DNA from: Alkaliflexus imshenetskii DSM 15055
GTDB taxonomy: Bacteria; Bacteroidota; Bacteroidia; Bacteroidales; Marinilabiliaceae
Assembly (NCBI RefSeq): GCF_000517065.1
Contig: NZ_KI912105.1
Span: 2,490,820-2,554,819, forward strand
Length of the DNA: 64,000 bases
Reading direction: 5' to 3'
This document shows, in pieces, positions 25,884 to 34,521 of the stretch. A program made the position numbers and the translations under genes. The notes below the pieces were generated by a model. It was not told the DNA's origin. It ran no database searches and worked only from the letters and a program-made list of their open reading frames with translations. Numbering within the stretch: the first letter of the stretch is position 1; each line of letters starts with the position of its first letter.

Positions 25884-27489
25884 TATTTGGGTCCTCCTTT
25901 TTTTTGGGTCCTATTTTAATTTGCGTTACCATAATCTTGATTTTTGCGATGAACAATATTACGAAGATGGCTGCAAACAAGAATGAGGTGATCATTACAG
26001 CCTTTGCATCAATATGTGTCACTGCGGTCATTGTGGGCATCAGATCCTGAACAACCCAAGGCTGACGACCCACTTCGGCTACTATCCAGCCCGATTGGGA
26101 GGCTACATAAGCCAATGGTATGCTCCATACGGCGGTCCAGAGTAGCCAGGTCTTGGTATGTAATTGATTGCGCATCACCAGAAACAGGAAAACGGCAAAC
26201 AAGACAAGAAAATAACCTCCCAGGATTACCATTATGTGAAAAGCATAAAAGGTAAGGGAAATGGGAGGCACCATTTTAAAGGCATTTTTCTCAAGCTGAA
26301 CCGGATCGGGATCATAGAAACTGCCGTAGCCGAAATATCTGAAATAATTGTCGATGAAGTCCTGATCCCTGAACTTAGCCTGTAAAAGTTGAAACTCTTC
26401 ACCGTTAGGGTCTGCCTTTTGAGCCTCTTTGTAAGCCGAAAGCATTTGCTGCGCTTCATAACCGCGACGAATTTTTTCGCGGTATGGCATAATGCCATGC
26501 TCTTCGTTGCCCATGATGAGGTCCTTAATGCCCGCTACATAGCTGTTTGGGTCGCCATAAGCCAGAAATGAAAGCATCGATGGAATCTCAACTTTTAACC
26601 AGAACTCGGCATGACTGTCCACATCCAGATGTTTGTGCAGGTCTTTTCCCTTAAGCACTCCAAAGGCCACAAGCGGGGCATTGGTGCGTCCCTCGTAAAG
26701 CGCCTCCATGGCTGCAAACTTCATGGGCTGTGTTTTTACTATCTCCTTGGCGGAGCTATCACCCGTGCCAATCAGAAACAATGTGCTGATAAGCCCAAAT
26801 ACCGAGGCTATTACAATGCTCCGTTTGGCAAAAAGCTGTTCGCGCTTTTTAATCAGAAACCAGCTGCTGACACCTATAACAAACAAGCCTGCCAGTACGA
26901 ATCCGGATGTGATAGTATGCAAAAACTTGTTTACGGCCGTCTCAGAAAACAGAATGGCCCAGAAGTTGACCATCTCATTACGCACTGTTTCGGGGTTGAA
27001 CATGGTGCCCACAGGGTTCTGCATCCAGGCATTGGCAACCAAAATCCAGACCGCCGAGAGGCTTGCCCCAATAGCTGTGAGCCAGGTTGCCGTAAGGTGG
27101 AAGCGCTTACTCACTTTGTCCCACCCAAAAAACATTATTGCAATAAAAGTACTCTCCAGAAAAAAGGCCATGATACCTTCGATGGCGAGTGGAGCGCCAA
27201 AAATATCTCCCACAAACCAGGAGTAGTTGCTCCAGTTTGTTCCGAACTCAAATTCGAGGATGATACCGGTGGCCACACCAATGGCGAAGTTGATGCCGAA
27301 GAGTTTCATCCAGAATTTTGTGATTCTTTTCCACTCTTCATCGCCGGTTTTGTAATAAATGGTCTCCATGAAGGCCAGCATATAAGCCAAACCCAGAGTT
27401 AGTGGTACAAACACCCAGTGAAACATAGCCGTGAGCGCAAATTGCCCGCGCGACCAGTCAACTAGTGTAAAGTCAATGTTCTCAAGCAT
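25876..27489 (-). CDS. cydA: Cytochrome bd ubiquinol oxidase subunit I
   Basis: A 537-residue quinol-oxidising subunit carrying hemes b558, b595 and d. It starts in the family style (DWSRGQFALTAMFHWVFVPLTLG, with the N-terminal heme-ligand His), then FGINFAIGVATGIILEFEFGTNW, HTITSGFVLAG (second heme His) and the quinol-site marker GRQPWVVQDLMPT near the end. The periplasmic Q-loop carries insertions (from about residue 260). Second gene of the small-cydA-cydB-small operon. Confidence 0.95.
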   Translation of the reverse strand: MLENIDFTLVDWSRGQFALTAMFHWVFVPLTLGLAYMLAFMETIYYKTGDEEWKRITKFWMKLFGINFAIGVATGIILEFEFGTNWSNYSWFVGDIFGAPLAIEGIMAFFLESTFIAIMFFGWDKVSKRFHLTATWLTAIGASLSAVWILVANAWMQNPVGTMFNPETVRNEMVNFWAILFSETAVNKFLHTITSGFVLAGLFVIGVSSWFLIKKREQLFAKRSIVIASVFGLISTLFLIGTGDSSAKEIVKTQPMKFAAMEALYEGRTNAPLVAFGVLKGKDLHKHLDVDSHAEFWLKVEIPSMLSFLAYGDPNSYVAGIKDLIMGNEEHGIMPYREKIRRGYEAQQMLSAYKEAQKADPNGEEFQLLQAKFRDQDFIDNYFRYFGYGSFYDPDPVQLEKNAFKMVPPISLTFYAFHIMVILGGYFLVLFAVFLFLVMRNQLHTKTWLLWTAVWSIPLAYVASQSGWIVAEVGRQPWVVQDLMPTMTAVTHIDAKAVMITSFLFAAIFVILFIAKIKIMVTQIKIGPKKKEDPNNV

Positions 27490-27500
27490 TGTATAAAGAT

Positions 27501-27707
27501 TTAAGGATTGGTTGAATTTTTAATGAAACAATTGGCTCCATCAGTACCAGGGATAAACATTGGTTTTATCGGATATCGAAGGTGCAGGCTACCGATGAGC
27601 ACACTGGTGTGTATTGCTGCAGCAGTAACCCAGATGGAGTGAATCCACTCGGTCATTTTATTAAATCCGTGTATGAAAAAATCAAAAATGCGTTTAAATA
27701 TGGACAT
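27501..27707 (-). CDS. Small protein upstream of cydA, DUF4492-like
   Basis: A 68-residue protein starting 11 bp before cydA on the same strand. The N-terminus FKRIFDFFIHGFNKMTEW resembles DUF4492, a short membrane protein typically found just upstream of cydA in Bacteroidota. One hydrophobic stretch follows (IWVTAAAIHTSVLIGSL). The rest (RYPIKPMFIPGTDGANCF) does not look like the usual DUF4492 tail, so the assignment is tentative. It could be an assembly factor for the oxidase. Confidence 0.5.
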   Translation of the reverse strand: MSIFKRIFDFFIHGFNKMTEWIHSIWVTAAAIHTSVLIGSLHLRYPIKPMFIPGTDGANCFIKNSTNP

Positions 27708-27949
27708 GAATTGATTTTTTTAAGCAAAATAGGAAAAAATCCCGATTATTAAGGCTGTTTTACAGCAGCATCTCGAGTCGCAAAATAAATAATTATTTCG
27801 GTAATAGGATACTTAATTGAGAGTTTTCTGTAACCTATAATTCAATATTGGTCAATTTGCAGCATACTCTGTCCGAAGTGAAAATGGCGAGAAGTTATTC
27901 TAAGTCTCTGGGAACGTGAGTGTGTTGACAGTTTACACCATTCGTCTTA

Positions 27950-28492
27950 TTATAAGATGTCCTTTCTGTACTCAATCCGTTTAGCCGGTATGTCGTAGAT
28001 CTCGGTAACCCGCGTCTCTTCGTTGTAGCCATGTTTTTGGGAGAATCTCAGCATAGCCGGATAAACTTTAAAGATGCCTACCATCACCGAAAGGGCGCCT
28101 TTGTAAGAAAACTCAGTGACGAGATAGTCACCATGCGGAATTATTTCAATTTTATATTTCTCACCTACTGAAGCGAGTAGCGCGCTGTCAGCCGTTTCAA
28201 TGATGCATCCGATGTGCGATCGCAGTTTCTCTTTTGAGGTGGTTCGAGGATTGTCATAATAAATACCACAGCCTTTGAAGGTTTCAATATGGAAATTGTT
28301 TAACAAGTCATAGTAAACTCTATCCATCACCTCAGGCGTTTGCTTGTAGTCGCCTGTTACCTCTTCGTAAACGAAAATTTCACCACCCGCTGGCAGACGT
28401 TTGACTTCAATTTTTTTGAATACATCGAAATAGGCAAAAAATGCAACGATGACAACAATAGCTATAATGACGATAATGAGTAACGTTTTCAT
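27950..28492 (-). CDS. Membrane-anchored GyrI-like (TEX264-type) ligand-binding protein
   Basis: A 180-residue protein with one N-terminal transmembrane helix (LLIIVIIAIVVIVAFFAYF) and a single GyrI/SOUL-like domain. Markers are FVYEEVTGDYKQTPEVMDRVYYDLL, the GIYYDNPRTTSKEKLRSHIGCIIE block and IPHGDYLVTEFSYKGALSVMVG. The block 'YDNP...LRS.IG' is the one also seen in TEX264-like proteins. GyrI-like domains bind small hydrophobic molecules; the ligand here is unknown. It faces the periplasm or cytoplasm from the membrane. Its upstream neighbour on the same strand is a C_GCAxxG_C_C protein 39 bp away. Confidence 0.65.
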   Translation of the reverse strand: MKTLLIIVIIAIVVIVAFFAYFDVFKKIEVKRLPAGGEIFVYEEVTGDYKQTPEVMDRVYYDLLNNFHIETFKGCGIYYDNPRTTSKEKLRSHIGCIIETADSALLASVGEKYKIEIIPHGDYLVTEFSYKGALSVMVGIFKVYPAMLRFSQKHGYNEETRVTEIYDIPAKRIEYRKDIL

Positions 28493-28531
28493 ATCCGGAG
28501 TTAATTTTGTGGTGTGTGGCTGTGAATTGAT

Positions 28532-28969
28532 TTATAGTATGGATTCAAGAATGCCGACAGCGCTTTCGACGCAGGGTGAGCAAATTTTATTTTTTAAGTC
28601 TTCGTCTTTAAATTTTTCTTGACCTTCCGGTGTTCGAAGGCTGCATCCCAATAGTTCCAGACAGCATGTGGTATGATGTCTGGCTTTGAAAGCGGTTTCG
28701 AAGTTCTGAACGAGGGTGTAGGTGCATTCCCTCGAGTTGCCATCGTCCGGAGCTTCTTGCCCATGTTTTAAGCCAATTACCATATAGGCGCCGGTAACTG
28801 CCCCACAGGTTTCGCCCAATCTGCCCATACCTCCGCCAAAACCACATGCAAGTTTTAATAGTTTCTCCTTGGGCACATCAGATATGTCGGCAAAAGCTGC
28901 CACAACTGACTGGCTGCAGTTGTAACCGTTAAAAAAGTGATGAATGGCAATACTTTTTTTGTCTGGCAT
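28532..28969 (-). CDS. C_GCAxxG_C_C family redox-type protein
   Basis: A 145-residue protein of the C_GCAxxG_C_C family (TIGR01909-type). Conserved cysteines: GYNCSQSVVAAF at residues about 15-26, KLACGFGGGMGRLGETCGAVTGAYMVIGL at about 38-66, then CCLELLGCSL and KICSPCVESAVGIL at the C-terminus. The many conserved Cys suggest metal or Fe-S binding or a redox role, common in anaerobes. The reaction is unknown. Confidence 0.85.
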   Translation of the reverse strand: MPDKKSIAIHHFFNGYNCSQSVVAAFADISDVPKEKLLKLACGFGGGMGRLGETCGAVTGAYMVIGLKHGQEAPDDGNSRECTYTLVQNFETAFKARHHTTCCLELLGCSLRTPEGQEKFKDEDLKNKICSPCVESAVGILESIL

Positions 28970-29207
28970 TGGGTTGGATTTAATTGTATCGGTGTTTTGT
29001 GTCGCAGATTCTTTTTAGTGTGTTAAATTTACGCAATTTAATTTTCTGGAAACAGTATGAAGCTGTTTAATTTATGTCTGTTTTCTTCATTTGATTATTG
29101 TATAAAATGATGCTCGGCCAGATTAGTCGATGATATGCTTTACTGTTTGAAAGTTAGCTTTAATCAGCGGTTGTCTGGCGCAGTTTAAATCACACAAAAA
29201 CCATTGT

Positions 29208-30323
29208 ATGATGTGCAAAATTTGTTATCTCTTTAGTATGCTTCTTTTGGTTGGCTTTGTTGCTTCATGCGGCTCATCGCAAGTTCAGGATACTACTGTG
29301 CCTCTATATATTGGCACATACACTTCCGGCAGTTCGGAGGGTATTTATATGGCCCGGTTTGATACGGTGAGTGGCAAGGCTGACAATCTCCAATTGTTGG
29401 CATCTGTTGACAATCCAAGTTTTTTAACGCTTGATGCGAATGGGAAGCTACTGTTTGCCGTTAGCGAACATACCAACAATAAGCCAAATCTCTACAGCCT
29501 GCATCGGGGGCGTAGCTGGGAACTGGCAGATAGTTTGGCCACCGGTGCACTCGCTTCATGCTATGTAAGCATTGTAGGTAAAGAGATGCTTGCCATTGCC
29601 AACTATGTATCGGGCGATGTCTCTTTTGTGTCGTTTAATAACAAAGGACGTTTTATTGATGAGGTTGCTGTGTTTAAGCATGTTGGTTCAGGTGCCAATG
29701 CGGCACGTCAGGAAGCTCCGCATGCGCATGCCATTGTGGCCGATAAGGAAGGGCGATTTGTCTATGCTGCCGATTTGGGCATCGATAAAGTGATGATTTA
29801 TGAAAGAGTGGCTGATACATTTGTGCCGGCAGGTGAGCTGGTGGCTGCTCCCGGTGCCGGACCACGACATATTGCTGTGCATCCGCAAGAGAAAATTTTG
29901 GCCGTGATAAATGAGTTAAATCTCACCATCGACTTTTACCTTAAGGATGAACGTGGCGCTTTTACCATCTATCACAGCACGGTAAGTCTGTTGGGCGATG
30001 AACATGACAATGGCAATTCAGCAGCAGACATTCATTTCTCTCCCGATGGCCGTTTTTTGTATGGTTCAGTGCGCGGTGCCGATAAAATTGTGATTTTTCA
30101 GGTGTTTGATGGGGATGATTTAAATGTTCGCCATCGTGGCGATGTGAGCGAAGGCATCAATTGGCCTCGCAATTTCACCATCGATCCAAATGGCAGATTT
30201 TTACTCGTAGCCAATCAGAACGGAAACAGTGTGGTTGTGCTTCACCGCGATGCCGAAACAGGCATGCTAAGGCCGTCAGGGCATCGCCTCGAAGTGTCTA
30301 TGCCGGTTTGCCTGAAGTTTTAA
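29208..30323 (+). CDS. Lactonase-family (6-phosphogluconolactonase-like) lipoprotein
   Basis: A 371-residue seven-bladed propeller protein of the YbhE/lactonase family. Two ATGs are adjacent (29208, 29211). The signal FSMLLLVGFVASC carries a lipobox, so it is probably membrane-anchored outside the cytoplasm, unlike cytosolic Pgl. Family motifs: YIGTYTSGSSEGIYMARFD, NPSFLTLDANGKLLFAVSE, EAPHAHAIVADKEGRFVYAADLGIDKV, GAGPRHIAVHPQ and NWPRNFTIDPNGRFLLVANQN. The export signal makes a role on phosphogluconolactone doubtful; a carbohydrate lactone is more likely. Confidence 0.85.
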   Translation: MMCKICYLFSMLLLVGFVASCGSSQVQDTTVPLYIGTYTSGSSEGIYMARFDTVSGKADNLQLLASVDNPSFLTLDANGKLLFAVSEHTNNKPNLYSLHRGRSWELADSLATGALASCYVSIVGKEMLAIANYVSGDVSFVSFNNKGRFIDEVAVFKHVGSGANAARQEAPHAHAIVADKEGRFVYAADLGIDKVMIYERVADTFVPAGELVAAPGAGPRHIAVHPQEKILAVINELNLTIDFYLKDERGAFTIYHSTVSLLGDEHDNGNSAADIHFSPDGRFLYGSVRGADKIVIFQVFDGDDLNVRHRGDVSEGINWPRNFTIDPNGRFLLVANQNGNSVVVLHRDAETGMLRPSGHRLEVSMPVCLKF

Positions 30324-30367
30324 TGTATAGTCGGCTGGTGTTGAGTGATGGTGTTTAGCTGTGTGGA

Positions 30368-30403
30368 TATCTTTGCACCGAAGTTATCTTATCAATATCT
30401 TTG
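30368..30403 (+). promoter_or_regulatory. Two tandem -7 elements before the YkgJ-type gene
   Basis: The octamer TATCTTTG occurs at 30368-30375 and again at 30396-30403, both exact matches to TAnnTTTG. The second ends 9 bp before the ATG at 30413, so transcripts from it would be nearly leaderless. No clear -33 TTTG element was found for either. Confidence 0.4.
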
Positions 30404-30412
30404 CCCTCCGGT

Positions 30413-30928
30413 ATGAAAGAAAAGGAAAAAGACGATGGATTTTTGCAGCAGTTTAAATCTGAAGCACAAAACAAAGCGCGTGAGAACAAATTGTTTCTCG
30501 AGAAGTTGAGAAAGAAAAAGCCTGCTGATTTGGATCTCACGGCTGAATCCTTGCACATAGCGGTTTTTGAAAAGCTTGATTGTTTGCAATGTGCCAACTG
30601 TTGCAAAACCACAAGCCCCATCCTCATAGATCGTGACATCGACCGCATTGCCAAGCGGTTGAGATTAAGGCCTTCCCAGTTGATAGAACAGTTTCTCAGA
30701 CTGGACGAGGATGGCGATTATGTGTTCAGGGAGGCTCCCTGCCCGTTTTTGTTGCCCGATAACTATTGTCTCATTTATGAGGACCGTCCCAGAGCCTGTC
30801 GTGAATATCCGCATACCGACCGCAAAAGATTTCACCAGATTCTTAACCTCACCTACCGCAACACTTTGGTGTGTCCGGCTGTTTTACAGGTTGTAGATGG
30901 GTTGAAGAAGAAATATTCCAATCTTTAA
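30413..30928 (+). CDS. YkgJ-family cysteine-cluster protein
   Basis: A 171-residue protein. A TTG at 30401 would add four residues, but ATG at 30413 is preferred. After a charged, helical N-terminal ~45 residues comes the YkgJ/CxxCxxCC cluster LQCANCCKTTSPILI, then DRDIDRIAKRLRL, and the second half CPFL, CLIYEDRPRACREYP. Eight-Cys clusters of this family (UPF0153) are predicted zinc or Fe-S chelators. The function is unknown. Confidence 0.85.
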   Translation: MKEKEKDDGFLQQFKSEAQNKARENKLFLEKLRKKKPADLDLTAESLHIAVFEKLDCLQCANCCKTTSPILIDRDIDRIAKRLRLRPSQLIEQFLRLDEDGDYVFREAPCPFLLPDNYCLIYEDRPRACREYPHTDRKRFHQILNLTYRNTLVCPAVLQVVDGLKKKYSNL

Positions 30929-30933
30929 GTGGG

Positions 30934-30960
30934 CTTGTTGACAATGAAATTTTATTTTTG
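30934..30960 (+). promoter_or_regulatory. Predicted porQ promoter
   Basis: TATTTTTG at 30953-30960 matches the -7 consensus TAnnTTTG, with CTTG at 30934-30937 as a -33-like element 15 bp further up. It lies 53 bp before the porQ start. Confidence 0.45.
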
Positions 30961-31013
30961 TCGTTAATCAATTTGTGTAGTCGCATCGATTTTGTAAACA
31001 ATTAATAGCCACA

Positions 31014-32042
31014 TTGAAAAATAAGTTTCTATATACCATCCTTTTGCTGGTGTTTTCACTTACTCAGGCAGTAGCACAGCGAGGAGGTGAATCATTGTTT
31101 GGAATCCTTCATCTTACACATTCGGCTCGCATGGCTTCCCTGGGCGGTAACCAGGTTGGTTTGGATGGACATGATTTATCGATGCTCATTCACAACCCGG
31201 CAATGCTTAACTCCGGATTTTCGCGTAATGTATCGTTAAGCTATGTGCCCTATATGGCCGACATAAACTATGGCTTTGGTGGCATTGCATGGGATTTTGA
31301 GGGTGTGGGTACTTTTGCGTTGGGATTTCTTCACGTTGGATATGGTTCTTTTGTAGCTGCCGATGAGTCCGGTATCATCACCGGCACTTTTTCTGCCGGC
31401 GAATCAGTCATGCAGATAACTTATAGCCGCCCGCTGTCGGAGCGATGGACTGCTGGCTTCTCTGTAAAGCCTCTCTACAGTCGTTTGGAAGCTTATGACT
31501 CTTGGGGTATTGCTGTGGATGGGGGGCTCTTTTATCGCAACCCCAATGGCTTATTCACCTACGGTATGGTGATTCGTAACTTTGGCCGTCAACTTACTTC
31601 ATACCATGATGGCCCGCTTGAAAATTTGTCACCCGATTTGCAACTTGGCGTTTCATATAAGCTCGAGCACGCGCCATTCAGATTCTCGATGACCGTGCAG
31701 GATTTGTTGTCAGGCTCACTCGATTATGACATTCCGGATTCGGGTAACAACAGAGTGGTTTTTGGTGATGGTTCAAACGATGATGACTTGCTCGATAAGA
31801 TGGTAAAGTATCTGACCCTTGGTGTTGAATTTGTGCCAACCAACAATTTTTATGTGGCCGCAGGGGTGAACCCCCGCCGCAGGCAAGAGCTTAGAGTCGA
31901 AAGCCGAACCTCAACCGTAGGTTATACATGGGGGTTTGGATTTAAAATATCCAAATTCAACTTTTCTTACGGCTCGGGTCGTTACCATTTGGGTGGCTCA
32001 TCAAATCACTTTTCCATTACCACCAACCTCTCGTCCTTTTAA
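31014..32042 (+). CDS. porQ: Type IX secretion system protein PorQ
   Basis: A 342-residue outer-membrane beta-barrel, starting at a TTG codon followed by a signal peptide (FLYTILLLVFSLTQAVAQ). The family start GGESLFGILHLTHSARMASLGGNQVGL and the block LIHNPAMLNSGFSRNVSLSYVPYMADINYGFGG are typical of PorQ (a PorV-like FadL-type barrel). In Porphyromonas PorQ belongs to the attachment complex with PorU, PorV and PorZ that anchors secreted cargo to A-LPS. The following genes are cmk and ispH, an order I recall from Porphyromonas gingivalis. It supports an active T9SS here. Confidence 0.85.
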   Translation: MKNKFLYTILLLVFSLTQAVAQRGGESLFGILHLTHSARMASLGGNQVGLDGHDLSMLIHNPAMLNSGFSRNVSLSYVPYMADINYGFGGIAWDFEGVGTFALGFLHVGYGSFVAADESGIITGTFSAGESVMQITYSRPLSERWTAGFSVKPLYSRLEAYDSWGIAVDGGLFYRNPNGLFTYGMVIRNFGRQLTSYHDGPLENLSPDLQLGVSYKLEHAPFRFSMTVQDLLSGSLDYDIPDSGNNRVVFGDGSNDDDLLDKMVKYLTLGVEFVPTNNFYVAAGVNPRRRQELRVESRTSTVGYTWGFGFKISKFNFSYGSGRYHLGGSSNHFSITTNLSSF

Positions 32043-32306
32043 TTTGGCGGAAATCAATTTTTCACTGGTTGGTTTTTTTTACCTTTGTAGCTTGTTTGGC
32101 AGTCTGGCTTGTAGTATTTGGTTTTATGTGAGATGAATATGTTTAATATGGCTGTGAGTTTTTAGGCGTCATCTAACCCGCTGAAATTCTAACATATTTC
32201 CATTTTTTGATTAAACAGACTTTAGTGGAATACTCCAGGCACCAATCTTTTTGGGCAGATTTGCACCATATTTTTTAACCTCCTGATTTGAATTAGCATC
32301 AGAACT

Positions 32307-33017
32307 ATGAGTAAAAACATAAACCAGATTATCGTGGCCATCGATGGTCACTCATCGTGTGGCAAAAGTACCGTGGCAAAGGAGATTGCCGCAAAATTTA
32401 ATCTTACTTATATCGACACTGGAGCAATGTACCGCGCCGTCACCTATTATGCATTGCAAAATGGTATTATTCAGGAGGGTTTCATTGATACGGATAAACT
32501 TGCGGCTTCCATTGATGATATTCACATTCAGCTAAAAAGAGATTCTTTATCTGGCAATGTGGTGACTTACCTGAACGGTGAAAACGTAGAATCGGCCATA
32601 CGTTCGCTGGAGGTTAGCAACCACGTGAGTGCCATCAGCGCATTGTCATTTGTGCGGAAACGTCTTGTACAGCTTCAGCAGGAGATGGGACAGCAGGGCG
32701 GCGTGGTGCTTGATGGTCGAGACATCGGCACTGTAGTTTTTCCCAATGCCGAGCTAAAGATTTTTATGACTGCATCACCTGAGATACGTGCTAAGCGCCG
32801 GTTTGATGAAATGACGCAAAAAGGTGAGCAGGTGGACTTTGAGAGTGTTCTGCAGAACGTTATAAGTCGTGACCACATTGACAGCACGCGCGCCGAAAGC
32901 CCGTTGAGAAAAGCTGATGATGCGCAGGTGCTGGATAATAGCCATCTTACCCGTGAAGATCAACTGCAATGGGTGATGGATAGGTTGATTGAAGGGGGAT
33001 GGCTAAATAATCGGTAA
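32307..33017 (+). CDS. cmk: Cytidylate kinase
   Basis: A 236-residue nucleoside monophosphate kinase phosphorylating CMP and dCMP with ATP. P-loop: AIDGHSSCGKSTVAKEIA (residues about 12-29); then YIDTGAMYRAVTYYAL and the DGRDIGTVVFPNAELKIFMTAS block, and RRFDEM, SRDHIDSTRAESPLRKADDAQVLDNS. All are classic Cmk features. The ispH gene starts 11 bp after its stop. Confidence 0.97.
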   Translation: MSKNINQIIVAIDGHSSCGKSTVAKEIAAKFNLTYIDTGAMYRAVTYYALQNGIIQEGFIDTDKLAASIDDIHIQLKRDSLSGNVVTYLNGENVESAIRSLEVSNHVSAISALSFVRKRLVQLQQEMGQQGGVVLDGRDIGTVVFPNAELKIFMTASPEIRAKRRFDEMTQKGEQVDFESVLQNVISRDHIDSTRAESPLRKADDAQVLDNSHLTREDQLQWVMDRLIEGGWLNNR

Positions 33018-33028
33018 GTTTATGCAGT

Positions 33029-33931
33029 ATGGTTAAAGCTTCATCACAACAACCTTCGGTTCTCATTGAGATTGACTCCAAATCGGGATTTTGTTTTGGC
33101 GTTTCGCGTGCTGTGAAATTGGCCGAAAGTGAAATGCAGAAGGGTTCAGCGTTGGCCTCTTTGGGCGATATTGTGCACAATGATGAGGAGATTAACCGAT
33201 TGAAGCAAATGGGGATGCAGTCTGTAAGCCTTTCAAATGCAGGTGCAATTCAGGAGGATACGGTACTTTTTCGTGCCCATGGTGAGCCGCCTTCTTCTTA
33301 TGATGCCATGCGGCAGGCGGGTAAAAAGGTGGTTGATGCCACATGCCCGGTTGTACTTAAGTTGCAGCAACGCGTGCGCGATGCCTGGCAGCAGTTGCGT
33401 CTCGAAGGCGGTCAGCTGGTTATTTATGGAAAACAAGGTCATGCCGAGGTTATTGGTCTTGTAGGCCAGACTAATGGCGAGGCACTTGTGGTTCAAACCG
33501 AGTTTGACCTTGCGTTGATTGATAAGAGTAAACCGACAGTGCTATTTGCACAAACCACCATGAGTTATGAAGGTCTGGAAAGAATGGAAGCTGCCATCCG
33601 CAATCAATTAGTGCCTGGGGTAGCCTTTCATACACATAAAACCATCTGCGCACAAGTAGGCAACAGGGTTCCACACCTTAAAGTTTTTGCCGCCAATTAC
33701 GATGTTATCTTTTTTGTGGGAGGGGAGCACAGTAGCAACGGGAAAGTGCTTTTCACGGTTTGTGAAAAAGTGAATCCCCGAACATTTTATATCTCCTCTC
33801 TTACCGATATAAATGAGAACATGCTGACACCCAGACCTCAGAAAATTGGGGTGTGTGGTGCTACTTCTACGCCCCAATGGCTTATGGAACAGGTGGCCGA
33901 CAAGCTTCGTGTGATGCTTGGGCTTGCTTGA
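33029..33931 (+). CDS. ispH: 4-hydroxy-3-methylbut-2-enyl diphosphate reductase
   Basis: A 300-residue Fe-S enzyme, the last step of the MEP isoprenoid route (HMBPP to IPP and DMAPP). The three cluster cysteines are visible: SGFCFGVSRAVKLAE near residue 20, DATCPVVLKLQQRV near 100, and KTICAQVGNRVPHL near 200. FRAHGEPP, GKQGHAEVIGLVGQTNG and GATSTPQWLME fit the substrate site. Downstream of cmk in one operon. Confidence 0.96.
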   Translation: MVKASSQQPSVLIEIDSKSGFCFGVSRAVKLAESEMQKGSALASLGDIVHNDEEINRLKQMGMQSVSLSNAGAIQEDTVLFRAHGEPPSSYDAMRQAGKKVVDATCPVVLKLQQRVRDAWQQLRLEGGQLVIYGKQGHAEVIGLVGQTNGEALVVQTEFDLALIDKSKPTVLFAQTTMSYEGLERMEAAIRNQLVPGVAFHTHKTICAQVGNRVPHLKVFAANYDVIFFVGGEHSSNGKVLFTVCEKVNPRTFYISSLTDINENMLTPRPQKIGVCGATSTPQWLMEQVADKLRVMLGLA

Positions 33932-34228
33932 ATTGCCACTCTTGTAGTTAAACATCATTGCAATCCACTTTCTGAAAGTTCGCTTGATGCACTCTATAAC
34001 TTTATCAACGCGCTTAATCCTTTCATAATGGTTTATAGTCGCAGTTTTAAGATTTTTCTGTCCTGTTTTTCCGTGTTTTTTACCGTGTGCGAGAACGGTA
34101 AATTTCTTAAGTTGAATAATGGCTGTAAAGTATTGAATTGTAGAGCCTTTGTTTTTGAGTCGGTTGTTAAGAAATATTAACCTGATTATTTTTTGCACGA
34201 AATAATTCACGAATCACTAATCTGATTA

Positions 34229-34236
34229 TATCTTTG
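34229..34236 (+). promoter_or_regulatory. -7 element (TATCTTTG) upstream of uxaB
   Basis: An exact match to TAnnTTTG, about 285 bp before the uxaB start. No convincing -33 element lies upstream. A 12-bp palindrome (34257-34268) lies just downstream of the predicted start site. Confidence 0.35.
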
Positions 34237-34444
34237 TAGTACAAAATCCTGTTTTGAGATTGCAATCTTTAATCGCGAAGGCGTTTGAGCAAGCAGAGAG
34301 TCTTTTGGTCTCACGTTTTATTGAGGTGGCGGCTAAAGTTCAGATAGAGCGTTTTTTAGTTGGTGACAGAATGGCGCGTTTTGCCAACGTGATGGTTTAA
34401 GTATCTGAGCGCAGCATAACAGAATATGGTTGATTTCTTCTGGG

Positions 34445-34458
34445 CGTTATCGATAACG
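34445..34458. promoter_or_regulatory. CG-centred 14-bp palindrome, candidate operator of the uxa genes
   Basis: CGTTATCGATAACG is a perfect palindrome 64 bp before the uxaB start. CG-centred palindromes of this size are typical operators of LacI-family regulators, which often control hexuronate genes. No regulator gene is present in the window, so the assignment is inference. Confidence 0.35.
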
Positions 34459-34521
34459 GGGCTGAAAATGGATTTTGTATATTGCAGAAAAACACACATA
34501 CATCATAAACAGAGAATAGAA

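Larger units (their letters stand above)
33932..34521. other. 590-bp gap before uxaB: candidate promoter and palindromes only
   Basis: No convincing gene is seen; the long minus-strand frame reaching in from ispH is a shadow. The stretch holds one -7-like octamer (34229-34236) and two perfect palindromes (34257-34268 and 34445-34458). The predicted transcript would carry a leader of about 280 bases before uxaB. Confidence 0.5.

Noticed and set aside
26611-27402. Plus-strand 263-codon open frame
   Set aside because: It is antisense to cydA, whose protein is conserved along the whole stretch; the translated antisense protein has no recognisable features.
33608-34210. Minus-strand 200-codon open frame
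   Set aside because: Half lies antisense to ispH; the rest is basic, low in domain signals and lacks a plausible start context. Treated as a chance frame.
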